Position numbers and translations under genes: made by a program. A DNA stretch of 64,000 nucleotides, from the NCBI RefSeq assembly GCF_000802965.1, contig NZ_JSAK01000033.1, forward strand, positions 62,290 to 126,289, in the 5' to 3' direction. The stretch's first letter is position 1. Every line of letters begins with the position of its first letter. Positions 44,505 through 53,653 of the stretch are shown piece by piece. This stretch comes from Pseudomonas fluorescens. Its GTDB lineage: Bacteria > Pseudomonadota > Gammaproteobacteria > Pseudomonadales > Pseudomonadaceae. Under the pieces are notes generated by a model. The model had not been told where the DNA came from. It ran no database searches and saw only the letters and a list, made by a program, of their open reading frames with translations.

Positions 44505-44611
44505 AGGGCAGGCATTAACCCAATCGGTTTTATCTGAACCCTGCCCGCACAGGATCGTCATCTACAGTGAACTTGCGCGGGACTACTTGAAACGTCACGG
44601 AGAATCACACT

Positions 44612-47023
44612 ATGAGCACTGATGGTGCCTTGAGTCGAAGCCGTCTATTGCCGAGCCTGCTCGGCATTCTGCTTCTGCTGATGGGCCTGGCCATGCTGGC
44701 CGGGGGGATCAAGCTGAGCATGCTGGGCGGCTCGCTGTATTACCTGCTGGCCGGTATCGGCCTGGCGCTGACCGGCGTCTTGCTGATTGCCGCCCGCCGC
44801 GCAGCGCTGGGCCTGTACGCACTGGTACTGTTCGCCAGTACCGTATGGGCCCTGTGGGAAGTCGGCCTCGACTGGTGGCAACTGGTGCCGCGCCTGGCGA
44901 TGCTGTTTGCGCTGGGCCTGGTGATGCTGCTGCCCTGGTTCCGTCGTCCGCTGCTGCGTGATGGCGCAGCACCGATGGGCACTGGCGCGCTGAGCGTGGC
45001 CGTGGTCATTGCCGGCGTTGCCGCACTGGCCAGCCAGTTCACCAATCCGGGTGAGATCAAAGGCCAACTGGACCGCGACAGCGTGCCGGGCATGACCAAC
45101 ACCGCCCCCGCCATGCCGGACGGTGACTGGAACTCCTACGGCCGCAGCGCCCATGGCGATCGTTACTCGCCGCTGGCGCAGATCACCCCGCAGAACGTCA
45201 ACAAACTGGTTCCGGCCTGGACCTACCGCACCGGCGACCTGCCAGGGCCGAACGACCCGGGCGAAACCACTGCCGAAAACACCCCGCTGAAAGTCAACGG
45301 CATGCTCTACGTGTGCACGCCGCACAGCCAGGTGATCGCGCTGGACCCGGACACCGGCAAGGAAATCTGGCGGTTCGATCCGAAGCTCTCGACGCAAAAC
45401 GCGGCGAACTTCAAGGGTTGGGCGCACATGACCTGCCGTGGCGTGACCTATCACGATGACGCCGTCTACGCCTCCGAGCAGAGCCCGACCGGCAGCGCCA
45501 GCCCGGCCCCTGTCAGCAGCGTCTGCCCGCGCCGGATCTTCCTGCCGACCGCCGATACCCGCCTGATCGCCCTCGACGCCGACACCGGCAAGATGTGCGA
45601 AGACTTCGGCGACAAAGGCCAGGTCGACCTGCGCGCCAACATCGGCGGCTTCACCGCCGGTGGTTACTACTCCACCTCGCCACCTGCAGTCACCAAGGAC
45701 CTGGTGGTCATCGGCGGCCACGTCACCGACAACGTCTCCACCGACGAGCCAAGCGGCGTAATCCGCGCGTTCGACGTGCATACCGGCAAACTGGTGTGGA
45801 ACTGGGACAGCGGCAACCCGGACGACACCACGCCGATCGCTGAGGGCAAGGTCTACACCCGCAACTCGCCGAACATGTGGTCCATGTTCGCCGTCGACGA
45901 AAAACTCGGCATGCTTTACCTGCCGATGGGCAACCAGACGCCGGACCAGTTCGGTGGCGCTCGCACCCCTGAGTCGGAGCTGCACGCCGCCGGCCTGACC
46001 GCCCTGGACATCGCCACCGGTCAAGTGCGCTGGCACTTCCAGTTCACCCACCATGACCTGTGGGACATGGACGTGGGCGGCCAGCCAACCCTGATGGACC
46101 TGAAAACCGCTGACGGCGTGAAGCCAGCGGTTCTTGCGTCCACCAAGCAAGGCAGCATCTACGTGCTGGACCGCAGCACCGGCCAGGCCATCGTGCCAAT
46201 CAATGAAATCCCGGTGCCGCAAGGCGCGGTGGAAGGCGACCACACCTCGCCAACTCAACCGAAGTCCGACCTCAACCTGATGCCGCCGCCGCTGCAAGAG
46301 CGCGACATGTGGGGCGTCACGCCGTTCGACCAGTTGATCTGCCGGATCGACTTCAAATCCATGCGCTACGACGGTCCGTTCACCCCGCCGTCGCTGCAAG
46401 GTTCGATCGTTTATCCGGGCAACTTCGGCGTGTTCGACTGGGGCGGTATCTCGGTTGACCCGGTGCGTCAGATCGCTTTCGTGAACCCGAGCTACATGGC
46501 GTTCAAATCGAAAATGATCCCGGCCGCCGAAATCGCTGCCCAAGGCCCGCGCAAAAGCGAAACCGAAGGCGTGCAGCCGAACAAAGGCGCGCCGTACGGC
46601 GTCGTCCTCGAAGCGCTGCTGTCGCCCATGGGCCTGCCGTGCCAGGCGCCAGCCTGGGGCTACGTGGCGGCGGTCGATCTGACCACTCACCAAGTGCTCT
46701 GGAAGCACAAGAACGGCACCGTGCGCGACAGCTCGCCGGTTCCGATCCCGCTGAGCATGGGCGTACCTAGCCTGGGCGGCACCTTCACCACCGCCGGTGG
46801 CGTCGGTTTCCTCAGCGGTACCCTCGACCAGTACCTGCGTGCCTACGATGTGAAAAACGGCAAGCAACTGTGGGAAGGCCGCCTGCCGGCCGGCGCGCAA
46901 ACCACGCCAATGACCTACACCGGCAAGGACGGCAAGCAATACGTGCTCGTCGTCGCCGGCGGTCACGGCTCGCTGGGCACCAAACAGGGTGACTATGTGA
47001 TTGCGTACAAACTGTCCGAGTAA
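44612..47023 (+). CDS. gcd: Membrane-bound PQQ-dependent glucose dehydrogenase
   Basis: An 803-residue quinoprotein. Five hydrophobic helices fill the first 140 or so residues, and a periplasmic propeller follows with WNSYGRSAHGDRYSPLAQI, NVNKLVPAWTYRTGD and several tryptophan-docking repeats (for example GQVRWHFQFTHHDLWDMD). It oxidises glucose to gluconolactone in the periplasm and passes electrons to ubiquinone. Length matches Gcd. PQQ synthesis genes are not in the window. A clear terminator follows. Confidence 0.95.
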   Translation: MSTDGALSRSRLLPSLLGILLLLMGLAMLAGGIKLSMLGGSLYYLLAGIGLALTGVLLIAARRAALGLYALVLFASTVWALWEVGLDWWQLVPRLAMLFALGLVMLLPWFRRPLLRDGAAPMGTGALSVAVVIAGVAALASQFTNPGEIKGQLDRDSVPGMTNTAPAMPDGDWNSYGRSAHGDRYSPLAQITPQNVNKLVPAWTYRTGDLPGPNDPGETTAENTPLKVNGMLYVCTPHSQVIALDPDTGKEIWRFDPKLSTQNAANFKGWAHMTCRGVTYHDDAVYASEQSPTGSASPAPVSSVCPRRIFLPTADTRLIALDADTGKMCEDFGDKGQVDLRANIGGFTAGGYYSTSPPAVTKDLVVIGGHVTDNVSTDEPSGVIRAFDVHTGKLVWNWDSGNPDDTTPIAEGKVYTRNSPNMWSMFAVDEKLGMLYLPMGNQTPDQFGGARTPESELHAAGLTALDIATGQVRWHFQFTHHDLWDMDVGGQPTLMDLKTADGVKPAVLASTKQGSIYVLDRSTGQAIVPINEIPVPQGAVEGDHTSPTQPKSDLNLMPPPLQERDMWGVTPFDQLICRIDFKSMRYDGPFTPPSLQGSIVYPGNFGVFDWGGISVDPVRQIAFVNPSYMAFKSKMIPAAEIAAQGPRKSETEGVQPNKGAPYGVVLEALLSPMGLPCQAPAWGYVAAVDLTTHQVLWKHKNGTVRDSSPVPIPLSMGVPSLGGTFTTAGGVGFLSGTLDQYLRAYDVKNGKQLWEGRLPAGAQTTPMTYTGKDGKQYVLVVAGGHGSLGTKQGDYVIAYKLSE

Positions 47024-47042
47024 GTTGTAACGGCAGTAAAAC

Positions 47043-47078
47043 AAAAGGCGACGCCCTCACAGGCGTCGCCTTTTTTTT
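47043..47078 (+). terminator. Rho-independent terminator of gcd
   Basis: AAAAGGCGACGCC, a 6-base loop and GGCGTCGCC followed by eight T, starting 20 bases after the gcd stop. Confidence 0.95.
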
Positions 47079-47110
47079 CTTTGGACTGACCGCCCGCACC
47101 ACATACTCCT

Positions 47111-47199
47111 GTGGGAGCTGGCTTGCCAGCGATGGCGGCCTGCCTGCCAGCGTCATTGTTGAATGTGCTGGCCTCATCGCGGGCAAGCCGCGCTCCCAC
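47111..47199. repeat. REPIN (type C, diverged)
   Basis: Left arm GTGGGAGCTGGCTTGCCAGC, right arm GCGGGCAAGCCGCGCTCCCAC; a diverged inverted pair downstream of the gcd terminator. Confidence 0.82.
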
Positions 47200-47373
47200 A
47201 GTGACCTTGATCGGTTGCAGACTTTGCGCAGCCATCGCGAGCAGGCTCCCACGTTTTGATCTCGGCTGGTCTGGAAAACTCTGCGAACGTCCTACAGATT
47301 TGGCAGTTCCGAGGGAGGATTCCGACAAGTTCTGGCGGTTGTCGCGTCGGAAGCCGAAACGATAGGCTTTCGG

Positions 47374-47577
47374 GGTCGCTGCAAATTCAGCGACCGGGTT
47401 TGGTCGCCCAGGTTTAGAATGGCGCACTTTTCGTGCTTGCTTCATGGCGAGCTGTGCGTGGGAGGGCTTCGGCCCTGCCGGGTTCCATTCCCTGGTCGAC
47501 CAACCTGCGTACGGTTCGCCACCCAACTGCTTGGTCGCAGTCATGGCGAACTCCCTGTCCTCGAATGGAGCTTCACC
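47374..47577 (+). promoter_or_regulatory. Candidate structured 5' leader of the DUF6124 gene
   Basis: Several strong hairpins follow one another before the start codon: GGTCGCTG/CAGCGACC (perfect 8 bp, 47374-47395), a GCAC/GTGC hairpin near 47425, AGGGC-TTCG-GCCCT with a stable UUCG tetraloop (47463-47476) and the palindrome TGGTCGACCA (47493-47502). CATGGCGA occurs twice (about 47443 and 47542). This looks like a structured RNA rather than coding DNA. I believe similar leaders occur before related pseudomonad genes, but could not check. Confidence 0.45.
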
Positions 47578-47940
47578 ATGTTCAAACAGTCACCGAATCC
47601 CCCCGAAACCGACGACGTTTCCCCCTACGAATCCGCCGATTCGAACAAACTCAACGAAGCCGCCGAACGCGCCCTCGATTTCCACTTCACATCGATTGCC
47701 GACATCAAAGCCACCCCGCGCACCCCCAGCACGCTGTTCACCGTGGACCCAGAGGCCACGACCGAAACCCTCGTGGTTTATCTGGTCGAGACGCTGGCCT
47801 CGGTCGATGTCATGGTCCATCACCTGGTGGACCATCTCGACGGTGGGTCGCGTAATGCTTTGCTGGGTATTTCCAACAGCATCATGCTGGCCGAGATCAC
47901 GGCGAACCGGGTGCTGGATCAAATCGATCCCCCGGCGTAG
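47578..47940 (+). CDS. DUF6124 family protein
   Basis: A 120-residue protein of a small pseudomonad-specific family: MFKQSPNPPETDDVSPYESA at the start, then LNEAAERALDFHF and a helical C-terminus ending ITANRVLDQIDPP. No function is known. GGAG lies 9 bases before the ATG at 47578, which sits at the end of the structured leader. The open frame extends upstream through that leader, but the conserved family start favours this ATG. Confidence 0.8.
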   Translation: MFKQSPNPPETDDVSPYESADSNKLNEAAERALDFHFTSIADIKATPRTPSTLFTVDPEATTETLVVYLVETLASVDVMVHHLVDHLDGGSRNALLGISNSIMLAEITANRVLDQIDPPA

Positions 47941-47951
47941 ACGTTGCCCCT

Positions 47952-48032
47952 GTAGGAGCCGGCTTGCTGGCGATGGTGTTTCAGGCGACATCACCGCAGC
48001 TGACACACCATCGCCAGCAAGCCGGCGCCTAC
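47952..48032. repeat. REPIN (type A)
   Basis: Inverted pair of GTAGGAGCCGGCTTGCTGGC elements between the DUF6124 gene and the protease gene. Confidence 0.9.
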
Positions 48033-48164
48033 AGCGCCTCAAGATCCAGCTAACCTGAATCCCTGCTGAACACACCTTCGAATGATCCATTAACGCCAAG
48101 GCATCATTGAAACCACCGCCAACCTGCCCCATCTAAGACCCATACCCATTGCGCAGGTGCCCAA

Positions 48165-50582
48165 ATGAGCGACCAGCAAGAATTCCCCGAAGACCCGAGT
48201 GAATACGCCGACCCGGAAAGCGCCACACACCACTCCACCGGCAAAGGCCTCGCCCTGCCCGGCCAGAACCTGCCGGACAAGGTCTACATCATCCCGATCC
48301 ACAACCGACCCTTCTTCCCGGCCCAAGTGCTGCCGGTCATCGTCAACGAAGAACCGTGGGCCGAGACCCTCGACCTGGTCAGCAAGTCCGATCACCACTC
48401 CCTGGCCCTGTTCTACATGGACACGCCCCAGGAAGACCCGCGTCATTTCGACACCTCGGCCCTGCCGCTGTACGGCACGCTGGTCAAGGTGCACCACGCC
48501 AGCCGCGAAAACGGCAAATTGCAATTCGTTGCCCAGGGTCTGACCCGCGTCCGCCTGAAAACCTGGCTCAAGCACCATCGCCCGCCGTACCTGGTGGAAG
48601 TCGAATACCCGCACCAGCCCACCGAGCCCACCGACGAGGTCAAGGCCTACGGCATGGCGCTGATCAATGCGATCAAGGAACTGCTGCCGCTTAATCCGTT
48701 GTACAGCGAAGAGTTGAAGAACTACCTCAACCGCTTCAGCCCCAACGATCCGTCGCCGCTGACCGATTTTGCCGCCGCGCTCACCTCGGCCACCGGCAGC
48801 GAGTTGCAGGAAGTGCTCGACTGCGTGCCGATGCTCAAGCGCATGGAAAAAGTCCTGCCGATGCTGCGCAAGGAAGTCGAAGTCGCGCGCCTGCAGAAAG
48901 AGATCTCCGCCGAAGTAAACCGCAAGATCGGCGAACATCAGCGCGAGTTCTTCCTCAAGGAACAGCTCAAGGTCATCCAGCAGGAGCTGGGGCTGACCAA
49001 GGACGATCGCAGCGCCGACCTCGAACAATTCGAACAGCGGCTGGAGGGCAAAGTCCTGCCGGCGCAGGTGCAGAAGCGCCTCGAAGAAGAAATGAACAAA
49101 CTGTCGATCCTCGAGACCGGTTCGCCGGAGTATGCGGTGACCCGCAACTACATCGACTGGGCGACCTCGGTGCCGTGGGGCGTGTACGGCGAGGACAAAC
49201 TCGACCTCAAGCATGCGCGCAAGGTGCTGGACAACCACCACGCCGGCCTCGACGACATCAAGGACCGCATCCTCGAATTCCTTGCGGTCGGTGCCTACAA
49301 AGGCGAGATCAGCGGTTCCATCGTATTGCTGGTGGGGCCGCCGGGCGTGGGTAAAACCAGCGTCGGCAAATCCATCGCCGAATCCCTCGGGCGGCCGTTC
49401 TATCGCTTCAGTCTCGGCGGCATGCGCGACGAAGCAGAGATCAAGGGCCACCGTCGCACTTACATCGGCGCGCAGCCGGGCAAACTGGTGCAGGCGTTGA
49501 AAGACGTCGAAGTGATGAACCCGGTAATCATGCTCGACGAGATCGACAAGATGGGCCAAAGCTACCAGGGCGACCCGGCCTCGGCGCTGCTGGAAACCCT
49601 CGATCCGGAGCAGAACGTCGAATTCCTCGACCACTACCTCGACTTGCGCATGGACCTGTCGAAAGTGCTGTTCATCTGCACCGCCAACACCCTGGATTCG
49701 ATTCCCGGCCCGTTGCTGGACCGGATGGAAATCATTCGCCTGTCGGGCTACATCACCGAAGAAAAAGTCGCCATCGCCAAGCGTCACCTGTGGCCGAAAC
49801 AGCTTGAGAAGGCCGGCGTCTCGAAAGGCAACCTGAGCATCAGCGACAGCGCGCTCAAAGCCTTGATCGACGGTTATGCCCGTGAAGCCGGCGTGCGTCA
49901 GCTGGAAAAAAACCTCGGCAAACTGGTGCGCAAAGCAGTGATGAAACTGCTCGACGACCCGGGCGCGGTGATCAAGCTTGGCCCGAAAGACCTCGAACCG
50001 TCACTCGGCAAACCGGTGTTCCGCAACGAGCAAGTGCTCTCGGGAACGGGCGTGATCACCGGCCTGGCCTGGACCAGCATGGGCGGCGCGACCCTGCCGA
50101 TCGAAGCGACACGCATCCATACGCTCAACCGTGGCTTCAAGCTCACCGGGCAATTGGGTGATGTGATGAAGGAATCCGCAGAAATCGCCTACAGCTACGT
50201 CAGCTCCAACCTGAAGTCGTTTGGCGGTGATCCGAAGTTCTTCGACGAAGCCTTCGTGCACTTGCACGTACCGGAAGGCGCCACTCCGAAAGACGGCCCG
50301 AGCGCCGGCGTGACCATGGCCAGCGCCCTGCTCTCGCTCGCGCGCAACCAGCCGCCGAAAAAAGGCGTGGCCATGACCGGCGAACTGACGCTGACCGGGC
50401 ATGTGCTGCCGATTGGCGGGGTGCGCGAGAAAGTGATTGCAGCGCGGCGGCAGAAGATTTTCGAGCTGATTTTGCCGGAGGCTAACCGGGGGAATTTCGA
50501 GGAGTTGCCGGAGTATCTGAAGGAAGGCATTACCGTGCATTTTGCCAAGCGTTTTGCGGATGTGGCGAAGGTGTTGTTCTGA
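48165..50582 (+). CDS. Lon-family ATP-dependent protease (second Lon, AsrA-like)
   Basis: An 805-residue Lon protease: N-terminal substrate domain, coiled coil (about 215-300), AAA+ domain with Walker A GPPGVGKTS (Lys397) and Walker B VIMLDEIDK, and a C-terminal protease domain with catalytic Ser713 (KDGPSAGVTMA) and Lys756 (GGVREKVIAA). The canonical lon of Pseudomonas lies next to clpPX; here the neighbours are unrelated, so this is probably the paralogue known in P. aeruginosa as AsrA, tied to heat and aminoglycoside stress. The assignment to AsrA is inference. It degrades misfolded or regulatory proteins in the cytoplasm. Confidence 0.88.
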   Translation: MSDQQEFPEDPSEYADPESATHHSTGKGLALPGQNLPDKVYIIPIHNRPFFPAQVLPVIVNEEPWAETLDLVSKSDHHSLALFYMDTPQEDPRHFDTSALPLYGTLVKVHHASRENGKLQFVAQGLTRVRLKTWLKHHRPPYLVEVEYPHQPTEPTDEVKAYGMALINAIKELLPLNPLYSEELKNYLNRFSPNDPSPLTDFAAALTSATGSELQEVLDCVPMLKRMEKVLPMLRKEVEVARLQKEISAEVNRKIGEHQREFFLKEQLKVIQQELGLTKDDRSADLEQFEQRLEGKVLPAQVQKRLEEEMNKLSILETGSPEYAVTRNYIDWATSVPWGVYGEDKLDLKHARKVLDNHHAGLDDIKDRILEFLAVGAYKGEISGSIVLLVGPPGVGKTSVGKSIAESLGRPFYRFSLGGMRDEAEIKGHRRTYIGAQPGKLVQALKDVEVMNPVIMLDEIDKMGQSYQGDPASALLETLDPEQNVEFLDHYLDLRMDLSKVLFICTANTLDSIPGPLLDRMEIIRLSGYITEEKVAIAKRHLWPKQLEKAGVSKGNLSISDSALKALIDGYAREAGVRQLEKNLGKLVRKAVMKLLDDPGAVIKLGPKDLEPSLGKPVFRNEQVLSGTGVITGLAWTSMGGATLPIEATRIHTLNRGFKLTGQLGDVMKESAEIAYSYVSSNLKSFGGDPKFFDEAFVHLHVPEGATPKDGPSAGVTMASALLSLARNQPPKKGVAMTGELTLTGHVLPIGGVREKVIAARRQKIFELILPEANRGNFEELPEYLKEGITVHFAKRFADVAKVLF

Positions 50583-50608
50583 CCTTTTTGTAGCGGCTGC
50601 ACCGCCGT

Positions 50609-50775
50609 TATCGCTGGCAAGCCAGCTCCCACAGAGTATGCGTCGTTCACATATTTTTCGATCGACACACAACCACTGTGGAGGCTGGCTTGCCAACACC
50701 AACAGATTTGCAGTGAACACAAATTTTGTTCACACCCCCAACCACTGTGGGAGCTGGCATGCCAGCGATGGCGTC
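50609..50775. repeat. Cluster of three REP elements (type C)
   Basis: Three copies of the GGGAGCTGGCTTGCCAGC-type repeat: 50609-50634 (reverse), 50678-50696 (forward, with GTGGAGGCTGG) and 50747-50773 (forward, with CATGCC). They are unevenly spaced, unlike the neat REPINs elsewhere, and lie between the protease gene and the inhibitor gene. Confidence 0.8.
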
Positions 50776-50866
50776 GGCACTGACAACGCCGCCTCCACGG
50801 CTGTCACACTTTGTCTCATCTCGGTTATGCTCGCCGTTCGTCGTGACCGCCGGAGCCACTGATCTT

Positions 50867-51259
50867 ATGTCCCCCACTCGCCTGTTTATCCCCCTCGCCC
50901 TCGCGCTGCTGGCCGCTTGCGCCACGCAACCGAAGCACAATGTGACCGTGGAAAAACAAAGCGAATGCCCGGTGAAACTCACCAACGGGCAAAACCTGAT
51001 TCTGACCCTGCCGAGCAATCCGACCACAGGCTATCGCTGGGCCATTCAGGATTCGGCCGGTGGCGTGTTGCACGCCTTGGGGCCAGAGGTTTACCGCAAC
51101 CCGGAAGATGCCGGCATCGTCGGCGCGGCCGGGGTCTCGACCTGGCGCTTTCAAGCCTTCGCGGCCGGAACCGGGCGTTTGCGCCTGACTTCACAACAAC
51201 CATGGGCGCCGGAAGTGCTGCCGGTGGATTCTTTCGACTGCAACATCTCGGTCAACTGA
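50867..51259 (+). CDS. Chagasin-type (MEROPS I42) cysteine protease inhibitor lipoprotein
   Basis: A 130-residue lipoprotein: signal peptide with lipobox LAAC and a small beta domain. Its hallmark loop LPSNPTTGYRW is the NPTTGY motif of chagasin-type inhibitors, followed by GVSTWRFQAFAAGTGRL, the matching later motif. Such inhibitors block papain-like proteases with three loops. The ATG at 50867 is used; the frame extends upstream without support. It is followed after two bases by the lysoplasmalogenase gene. Confidence 0.8.
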   Translation: MSPTRLFIPLALALLAACATQPKHNVTVEKQSECPVKLTNGQNLILTLPSNPTTGYRWAIQDSAGGVLHALGPEVYRNPEDAGIVGAAGVSTWRFQAFAAGTGRLRLTSQQPWAPEVLPVDSFDCNISVN

Positions 51260-51261
51260 CC

Positions 51262-51930
51262 GTGGGCTGGCTGATTCTGGCGCTGATGGGCGCGGTGACC
51301 TTTCTTTATGGCCTGAGCGTGCACGCCGCGCTGCTGTGCCTTTTGGTCAAGCCGCTGCCCGTGCTGGCCCTGCTCGGCTGGCTGCACGATGCACCGCCCA
51401 GCGAATATCGGCGCTGGATCAGCCTCGGATTGATTTTCTCCCTGCTCGGCGATGTGTTGCTGGCGTGGCCGGGGGATTTGTTTGTGTTTGGGCTGGGGGC
51501 GTTTCTGGTGGCGCATCTGGCGTATTTGAAAGCGTACTTGAGCGATTGCCGGCGGTTGGCTGCGCTGCCCCTGATCCTGGCCCTCGGTGTCGGCGCGGTG
51601 TTGCTGGGGATTCTGATCTCCCACGGACTCGGGCCGTTGTTGATCCCGGTGATTGTCTATGGTCTGGCGATCAGCGCCATGCTCTGGCGTGCGCTGGCGC
51701 GACTCGGCACCGACGTGCCCAAGCGTTCGGCATTGCTGGCTGCCGCTGGCGCAGTGGCGTTTGTGTTTTCTGATAGCGTGATTGGAATCAGTCGGTTTGT
51801 AATGCCGTTCGATGCCGCGCCTTATGTGATTATCCTCAGCTATTGGATTGGACAGTGGGGAATTACTGCCTCGGCATTCACCCCAAGCGTTCGCTCACCC
51901 CATGACCCTTACACCACCTGTCGGAACTAG
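51262..51930 (+). CDS. Lysoplasmalogenase (TMEM86/YhhN family) membrane protein
   Basis: A 222-residue protein with about eight hydrophobic helices. GLIFSLLGDVLLAWPGD and FVFSDSVIGISRF carry the family's conserved acidic residues in membrane helices. Family members hydrolyse the vinyl ether bond of lysoplasmalogen; bacterial roles are poorly known. GTG at 51262 is chosen, just after the inhibitor stop; ATG at 51202 inside the previous gene is possible. Confidence 0.8.
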   Translation: MGWLILALMGAVTFLYGLSVHAALLCLLVKPLPVLALLGWLHDAPPSEYRRWISLGLIFSLLGDVLLAWPGDLFVFGLGAFLVAHLAYLKAYLSDCRRLAALPLILALGVGAVLLGILISHGLGPLLIPVIVYGLAISAMLWRALARLGTDVPKRSALLAAAGAVAFVFSDSVIGISRFVMPFDAAPYVIILSYWIGQWGITASAFTPSVRSPHDPYTTCRN

Positions 51931-52003
51931 TATTTATACCAGTTAAGAACCCCTCACTCTCTTTGCTAGCTTAATGACTCCAGTAAAAACGGAGTTAATA
52001 ATT

Positions 52004-52663
52004 ATGGAATTTCTATCTAACAAAAAAGGCCGAAAGCCCATTAAGGGTTTCGACGACGTTATTCCAACAAAAGACAAACCCACCGGTATTTCTGCGCTAA
52101 CTATAACTTCGCCAAAACATAACGAATCCATTGGTGATGAAGACGTCTATTGGGCTGGAACAGGCGGCACACCTGGAAAAGCTGTATATATCGAAAGATC
52201 TATCGATCCGGGTATATGGCATTGGGCTGCCGATGTTGACCCCTCAGGAAACTGGAGTGGAAAAATAGACGGTTTCCCTCACCCTGCACTCACCATTCGT
52301 GCACGCCATCTTGGGTCAGATGAGTTCTCCAACTCAGTAACATACAGCGTTTATGCCTCCCCACCCTTTATATATACGCCCATTAACGAGGCTCCTATTT
52401 TTGACAGATATCAGCAGTTCGCAGGTAAAGCACTTGCCAATTCCATTATCGAAATTGAAGCATTCCATGAACATACGCCAAACCAAGTCCACTTAGGGTC
52501 CGGTGTCACGAATTCGGGAGAATGGGGTCTTGACTGGAGGATAGTTACAAACTGGAGTTTAAGTAGAGGTATTTACACCTTGAAGATAAGACAAACATGG
52601 GGAGAATTTGGCGAATACATTTCAGATTGGACCCAATCCACTCATCCTGCCTACTTTCCATAA
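52004..52663 (+). CDS. Orphan protein of unknown function, possibly two Ig-like domains, AT-rich
   Basis: A 219-residue protein with no signal peptide. After a basic 40-residue head it looks like two beta-sandwich units: LTITSPKHNESIGDEDVYWA to VTYSVYAS (about 31-118), and PFIYTPINEAPIFDRY to LKIRQTWGEFGEY (about 119-210), both with the G-x-W pattern common in bacterial Ig-like domains. I do not recognise the family. The DNA is much less GC-rich than its neighbours (one line at 52381 is 43% GC), which points to horizontal gain. GGAG is 9 bases before the ATG at 52004; ATG at 51974 is an alternative. Confidence 0.6.
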   Translation: MEFLSNKKGRKPIKGFDDVIPTKDKPTGISALTITSPKHNESIGDEDVYWAGTGGTPGKAVYIERSIDPGIWHWAADVDPSGNWSGKIDGFPHPALTIRARHLGSDEFSNSVTYSVYASPPFIYTPINEAPIFDRYQQFAGKALANSIIEIEAFHEHTPNQVHLGSGVTNSGEWGLDWRIVTNWSLSRGIYTLKIRQTWGEFGEYISDWTQSTHPAYFP

Positions 52664-52728
52664 AGTACTCACCAGGTTATTGCGCTGTTTTTTATCTCTC
52701 GGCTATGGAGGTAGCGGGGCATTACGGC

Positions 52729-52793
52729 ATCGCGAGCAGGCTCGCTTCCACAGGAGACGGTGATCAACCTGTGGGAGCGAGCCTGTTCGTGAT
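52729..52793. repeat. Inverted REP-like pair (type C-related)
   Basis: ATCGCGAGCAGGCTCGC... and its inverted counterpart around CCTGTGGGAGCGAGCC form a diverged REP pair between the orphan gene and cmoA. Confidence 0.75.
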
Positions 52794-52909
52794 AGCACTA
52801 TCACTGACGGCGAAGTTTCCTGACCTGCCTCTTTATCAGACAACCCGCGCATCCCCGCGTCAACTTGGCTAAAATGCCGGCCTTTTCCACCTACACCGCT
52901 GGAACCGCC

Positions 52910-53653
52910 GTGAGCAAAGAACCCGATCGCCTTTTCGCCCAGCCTTTGGCCCAGGTGCCTGACTTCGCCTTCAACGAGGACGTGGTGCGGGTGTTCCCGG
53001 ACATGATCAAGCGTTCGGTGCCGGGTTATCCGACCATCGTCGAGAACCTCGGCGTGCTCGCCGCACAGTTCGCCCAGCCTGGCAGCGTGCTTTACGACCT
53101 GGGCTCGTCGCTGGGCGCCGTGACCCAGGCCCTGCGCCGTCACGTACGCACCGACGGTTGCCGGGTGATCGCTGTGGATAACTCAGCGGCCATGGTCGAG
53201 CGCTGCCGCGAGTACCTCAACGGTCAGGATTCGATGTTCCAGGAGTTGCTGCCGGTGGAAGTGATCGAAGGCGACATCCTCGCCCTCGACTTCCAGCCAG
53301 CCTCGGTGGTGGCGCTGAACTTCACCCTGCAATTCATCGCCCCGGAGCAACGCACGGCATTGCTGTCGCGCATCCGTCAGTCGCTGTTGCCGGGTGGTGC
53401 GCTGATTCTCTCGGAAAAACTGCGCTTCGAAGACGAGCAGGAACACGCGCTGCTCACCGACCTGCACATCGCCTTCAAACGCGCCAACGGCTACAGCGAA
53501 CTGGAAATCGCCCAGAAGCGCAGCGCCATCGAAAACGTCATGAAGCCCGACAGTCTCGAAGAACACCGCGAACGCCTGCTGGCCGCCGGGTTCTCGAAAG
53601 TCGTGCCGTGGTTCCAGTGTCTTAACTTTGCCTCGTTGATTGCCTTGCCATGA
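52910..53653 (+). CDS. cmoA: Carboxy-S-adenosyl-L-methionine synthase CmoA
   Basis: A 247-residue Rossmann-fold enzyme that makes carboxy-SAM from SAM and prephenate. The GTG at 52910 (MSKEPDRLFAQPL) is the family start; a TTG at 52865 is less likely. The SAM site is YDLGSSLGAVT and the core VVALNFTLQF; the signature KRANGYSELEIAQKRS is intact. It overlaps cmoB by 4 bases. Together they produce the 5-oxyacetic acid group at wobble U34 of tRNA. Confidence 0.96.
   Translation: MSKEPDRLFAQPLAQVPDFAFNEDVVRVFPDMIKRSVPGYPTIVENLGVLAAQFAQPGSVLYDLGSSLGAVTQALRRHVRTDGCRVIAVDNSAAMVERCREYLNGQDSMFQELLPVEVIEGDILALDFQPASVVALNFTLQFIAPEQRTALLSRIRQSLLPGGALILSEKLRFEDEQEHALLTDLHIAFKRANGYSELEIAQKRSAIENVMKPDSLEEHRERLLAAGFSKVVPWFQCLNFASLIALP

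Noticed and set aside
44645..47044. 799-codon open frame antisense to gcd
   Set aside because: It is a high-GC shadow of gcd; the protein is rich in Arg, Gly, His and Val with no family features, while the plus strand is a full glucose dehydrogenase.
47419..47577. N-terminal extension of the DUF6124 protein
   Set aside because: It coincides with the structured leader, and the family start MFKxxPNPPET matches the ATG at 47578.
48090..49787. 565-codon open frame antisense to the Lon-type protease
   Set aside because: Shadow frame; repetitive Asp/Val/Phe composition typical of reverse-complemented GC-rich coding DNA.
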